Assembly: GCA_903929795.1 (NCBI GenBank)
Contig: CAIYWC010000080.1
Coordinates: 1 to 64,000, forward strand
DNA from: an uncultured Myxococcales bacterium
Lineage (GTDB): Bacteria > Myxococcota_A > UBA9042
Direction of reading: 5' to 3'
Length of the DNA: 64,000 bases
A program made the translations under genes and the position numbers. Shown one piece after another: positions 61,343 to 64,000 of this stretch (position 1 is its first letter; the number at the start of each line of letters is the position of its first letter). The notes under the pieces were generated by a model. That model was given only the letters and a program-made list of their open reading frames with translations, was not told the DNA's origin and made no database searches.

Positions 61343-62526
61343 AGATGCACGCGCGCGATGTCCTGAAATCGCTGATGTTTTTGGCTACCGCGGCCTCGAC
61401 CGCTTGCGCCACAGGTCTGGCGCCGCCCGCGGACACGCCGATGGCCGAGCTGCGCGACCCCACGCAGCTGACCTACCTGTTTGGCATGGGCGACAAGGCG
61501 TGCACGATCACGACAACGACGTCCACTTCACTGGATTTGGGCGCGCCGGAAGTGCAGGTCAAGATCGGCGCGTTCGCGATCGACACCCACGAGGTGACGG
61601 TCGATCAGTACCGCTACTGCGTTGACATGGAAGTGTGTTCGGAGCCGTCCGGCTACAACGGCCCCAACGGCATCGTCGATTATTACTACACGCTCAACGG
61701 CGATCCGAACCCGAAATACGCGAATTTCCCCGTGGTTTTGCTGACCCAGAACCAAGCTGCCGAGTACTGCAACTTCCGCGGCAAGCGGCTGCCGACCGAG
61801 TTTGAGTGGGAGCTGGTCGCCGGCGGACCCGCGCAGACGCGCGCGGACAAGCTGCTCTACACGTTTTTGCCCGCGCAAAAAGGCCCGGACGTCAAGATCC
61901 CGAGCGGCTGCGACAAGTCCGTCGCGCTGGGTGCGTGCGCAGGCAACAACGCGAGCGCGCGGGCGGTCACGACCTCGAGCGACGATGTGGTCAACGTCGG
62001 CGGCGTGGCGGTCTACGATCTCGCCGGCAACGTGATGGAATGGACGGCGAGCGACGCCGACGAGGCCAAGGCCAGCCCGACCGCAAAGCCGATCAGCGCG
62101 ACCTGCGACTGGGACGAAAAGTGGACGTGCGACGACTGTTTGACGTGCCTGGCCAACGTCAAAAAAGGCGACCCGCCGTGCTCGACGTGCGCGACCTGCT
62201 CCTGCGGCGACAGCCCGCCGACGCAGCTGCCGGGCTCGCCCACCGGCACCATGGAGCGCACCGGCTGCTATCTGCCCGACAACACACCCGTATGCCCACG
62301 CTACCCGGCCAAGGACCTGCCGGTCGACAAGTCCTGGACCGGCAAGAACGCCGCGACCAAGCGCATCATCCGCGGCGGCGCGTACGTCACCGCCAGCGAT
62401 TCCGGCTTGCCTGCCTCGGTTTTCGCCAACTGCCTGGGGCGCTCGGACGCGCGTGTCGTCGCCAAGGGCCCGCAGGATCCGCCGCTTGTGTTCGTCGGCT
62501 TCCGCTGCGCCATGGACCTGAAGTAG
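61339..62526 (+). CDS. Formylglycine-generating-enzyme-like lipoprotein with Cys-rich insert
   Basis: This 395-residue lipoprotein (lipobox STAC, Cys23) has an FGE-sulfatase/SUMF1 domain: FAIDTHEVTVDQYRYCV, RGKRLPTEFEWELVAGG, VYDLAGNVMEWTAS, RIIRGGAYV and FVGFRCAMD. Most such proteins in this group bind substrates or act as structural lipoproteins rather than oxidise cysteine. Unusual here is an insert at residues 256-289 with eight cysteines, including two CxxCxxC triads. It is the last gene of the coupled PEGA pair. Confidence 0.88.
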   Translation: MKMHARDVLKSLMFLATAASTACATGLAPPADTPMAELRDPTQLTYLFGMGDKACTITTTTSTSLDLGAPEVQVKIGAFAIDTHEVTVDQYRYCVDMEVCSEPSGYNGPNGIVDYYYTLNGDPNPKYANFPVVLLTQNQAAEYCNFRGKRLPTEFEWELVAGGPAQTRADKLLYTFLPAQKGPDVKIPSGCDKSVALGACAGNNASARAVTTSSDDVVNVGGVAVYDLAGNVMEWTASDADEAKASPTAKPISATCDWDEKWTCDDCLTCLANVKKGDPPCSTCATCSCGDSPPTQLPGSPTGTMERTGCYLPDNTPVCPRYPAKDLPVDKSWTGKNAATKRIIRGGAYVTASDSGLPASVFANCLGRSDARVVAKGPQDPPLVFVGFRCAMDLK

Positions 62527-62531
62527 CGCGC

Positions 62532-62795
62532 GTGAAGACCGATCTGCTCGCCTGCCCGCTGACCCACCAACCGCTGGAAAATGCGCCACAAACGCTGGTC
62601 GATACCGTCAACGCGGCGGTGGCGCAGCGCGCGTTGCGCGACGCAACCGGGACGCTCGTGCGCGAGCCGCTGGACGCCGGGCTGCTGCGCGCGGATGGGC
62701 TGCAGCTTTATCCGGTGCGCGGCGGTGTCGCAGTGCTGTTTGCCGGCGCCGGCATCGCCGTCAGCGTGCCAGCCGCGCCACCTGGTGGTCAATGA
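62532..62795 (+). CDS. Trm112-like protein
   Basis: The 87-residue product starts with GTG 62532, five bases after the previous stop. The first residues VKTDLLACPLTHQPL carry the usual bacterial single-Cys form of the Trm112/UPF0434 motif, and LQLYPVRGGVAVLF near the end is the matching C-terminal strand. Trm112-like proteins activate methyltransferases or other partners. The middle is longer and less conserved than in standard 60-residue forms. Its 3' end overlaps the convergent glycosyltransferase by 35 bases. Confidence 0.7.
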   Translation: MKTDLLACPLTHQPLENAPQTLVDTVNAAVAQRALRDATGTLVREPLDAGLLRADGLQLYPVRGGVAVLFAGAGIAVSVPAAPPGGQ

Positions 62796-63945
62796 CCTCG
62801 AACGCCTCCGCGTTCCCATGCTGCCGGTGCCGCCGCATCTTGTCCCGACACTGGTCGCCGCGCTCCAGCAGCCGCAGAATTTCCTTGCGCCCCAAGGACT
62901 CCGTCACCATTCCGTAGCCCAGGTGGTCCAGCCACCGCGCGTTGAGCATCTGCTCGAACTGGCCCGCGAGCGGCACAGCCAGCATCGGCTTGCCCAGCCA
63001 CAGCGCCTCCGACATCAGCGTGAAGCCCGCGCTCGCGATGACCGCGCGGCAGCTCGCGAGATCGTGGAGGAAGCCGTGCTCGCTGATCGGCCGGTACAGC
63101 AGGTTGTCGTCGCGCACGTCCGCCGTGATCTCGCGCCGGTAGCCGTAGATGTGAAAATCGATGCTGGGAATCCGCTTCAGCAGCTGCGGCAGGTCGCCCC
63201 AGCCCTCCGCCGACTGGTATACCACCACGTGCTCGCCGTCGCGCGGCACCGCCCGCAGCGCCGCGGCACGCAGGATCGGCGGCACCGTCGTCGTCCGCTT
63301 CTTGATCACATCCGCCTTGAAAAACGTTGTGATCACATAGTGATCCGCACCAGGCGACTTCGCCTTGACGATCGCGCGGGCCAGCTCGAACGACGCCCGC
63401 TGGCCCGCACGCACCGCCTTGGGATGCGCCAGGCGGTTGATGGACTGGCAGTTGTCGATCGCCAGGAACGGCAGCCCGTGCATCCGCGCGCAGCACCAGG
63501 TCCAGGTCTCAAAATCCGAGATCACCAGATCTGGCGTGAAGTGGGCGGCCAAAGCCGGTTTTTCCGCCACAAGCTGGAGCGTCGGCTTGCCGGTCAGGCT
63601 CGGCGCCGGCGCATTCACCGCCAGCTGCATGGGCTGTTCCACGGTCAGCGCCGCGGGCTCCAGCAGCAACTCCTGCCATGCCGCAAAGTTGTGCCGCACG
63701 TTGCCCAGCGCACGCGTCAGGTTGTGCATCAGCGTGCCGGTGCGATCGATCTTGTTGCCGGCGATCGCCAGCTCCAGCCCCTCGATCTGCCGGACTGACG
63801 GCAGGTGGGGCGCCAAAGCCGCCGCCGCGCGCCCCGCCGCCAGCACGCGCACGTCGTGCCCCTGAGCCAGCAGGTGCTGCGCCACCGCCTGCGTGCGCAT
63901 CGCGTGCCCCAGCCCCTCGCCCGCCACACCGTAGAGAATCCGCAT
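62761..63945 (-). CDS. GT28/MurG-like glycosyltransferase
   Basis: This 394-residue GT-B glycosyltransferase has an N-terminal RILYGVAGEGLGHAMRTQAVA motif (two parts), typical of MurG/MGT relatives. VISDFETW lies in the first domain. In the second domain CRAVIASAGFTLMSEALWLGKPMLAVPLAGQFEQ, seen in pieces, is the nucleotide-sugar binding segment. There is no signal or membrane segment. It probably adds a sugar to a lipid or secondary metabolite. GGGAG lies six bases before ATG 63945. Confidence 0.92.
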   Translation of the reverse strand: MRILYGVAGEGLGHAMRTQAVAQHLLAQGHDVRVLAAGRAAAALAPHLPSVRQIEGLELAIAGNKIDRTGTLMHNLTRALGNVRHNFAAWQELLLEPAALTVEQPMQLAVNAPAPSLTGKPTLQLVAEKPALAAHFTPDLVISDFETWTWCCARMHGLPFLAIDNCQSINRLAHPKAVRAGQRASFELARAIVKAKSPGADHYVITTFFKADVIKKRTTTVPPILRAAALRAVPRDGEHVVVYQSAEGWGDLPQLLKRIPSIDFHIYGYRREITADVRDDNLLYRPISEHGFLHDLASCRAVIASAGFTLMSEALWLGKPMLAVPLAGQFEQMLNARWLDHLGYGMVTESLGRKEILRLLERGDQCRDKMRRHRQHGNAEAFEVIDHQVARLAR

Positions 63946-64000
63946 CGGTCACTCCCGGCCAAGCCTGCTGGCCTGACCAAGGGTAATGCGCAATGCTCAT
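63946..64000. other. Edge region upstream of glycosyltransferase
   Basis: A short stretch at the window edge. On the minus strand a TGA at 63999-63997 could be the stop of an upstream gene outside the window, but too little is visible to say. Confidence 0.3.

Overview
The window looks like chromosome from a high-GC, Gram-negative, lipoprotein-rich bacterium, most likely Myxococcota or a neighbouring deltaproteobacterial lineage (inference). The clues are about fifteen predicted lipoproteins, two classes of Asp/Cys metal-binding-type repeats (CxDGIDNDGNG and CNGxDDNCxG), PEGA/TPR and formylglycine-enzyme-like lipoproteins, a DUF3160 lipoprotein, and one TolQ-like plus two TolR-like motor genes as in myxobacterial AglRQS. 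Start sites with a clear GGAGG-type ribosome binding site are common. Recurrent promoter-like sites have the form TTGACN, 16-17 bp, TA-rich. No rRNA, tRNA, CRISPR array or insertion sequence was recognised.

Layout. 1-9 kb: uvrB; three Ala/Pro/Lys-rich or helical envelope proteins, two of them related; an orphan CoA-transferase A subunit coupled to an amidohydrolase lipoprotein; a flippase-like UPF0104 protein with folK and a lipoprotein. 9.7-15.4 kb: DsbA-like lipoprotein, gmk, gltX, an unknown gene and a thiolase in a tight run. 15.6-22.6 kb: a TPR protein, then an envelope motor module (ExbB/TolQ, two ExbD/TolR, secreted SNase-like protein, nine-repeat lipoprotein, repeat-bearing outer-membrane barrel). 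22.7-32.9 kb: comEC, a 67-aa Cys-rich protein on the opposite strand with its own promoter, YfhO-like and ArsA-like genes, an esterase, a lipoprotein with an HExxE motif, and pyrE.

33-42 kb: pstB-phoU behind a PHO-box-like array, a TetR regulator, a nucleotidyltransferase/CDP-alcohol transferase pair, and a MaoC-like hydratase. Then comes the most unusual locus: a NifH-like reductase gene that meets, tail to tail with no spacer, a two-gene operon for nitrogenase-like catalytic subunits. The reductase has a good promoter with a perfect palindrome just downstream of it. The catalytic subunits keep cluster-type cysteines but show no FeMo-cofactor ligands, and no nif or chlorophyll genes lie nearby. 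I regard this as a nitrogenase-like reductase of unknown substrate.

42-52.7 kb: mostly secreted lipoproteins (DUF3160, GH1 beta-glucosidase, MopE-type repeat protein, two-CxxCH cytochrome c, two small lipoproteins, one probably starting at CTG). 52.7-58.2 kb: phoR-phoB-speE on the minus strand, divergent from an E1-beta/E2 2-oxoacid dehydrogenase pair. 58.3-64 kb: ECF sigma, anti-sigma, secreted protein, PEGA protein and formylglycine-enzyme-like lipoprotein, then a Trm112-like protein and a convergent glycosyltransferase.

Shared themes are phosphate control (PhoBR with PstB-PhoU), envelope assembly with metal- or calcium-binding surface proteins, and one unexplained redox enzyme. Most long ORFs opposite these genes are high-GC shadows and were left out.
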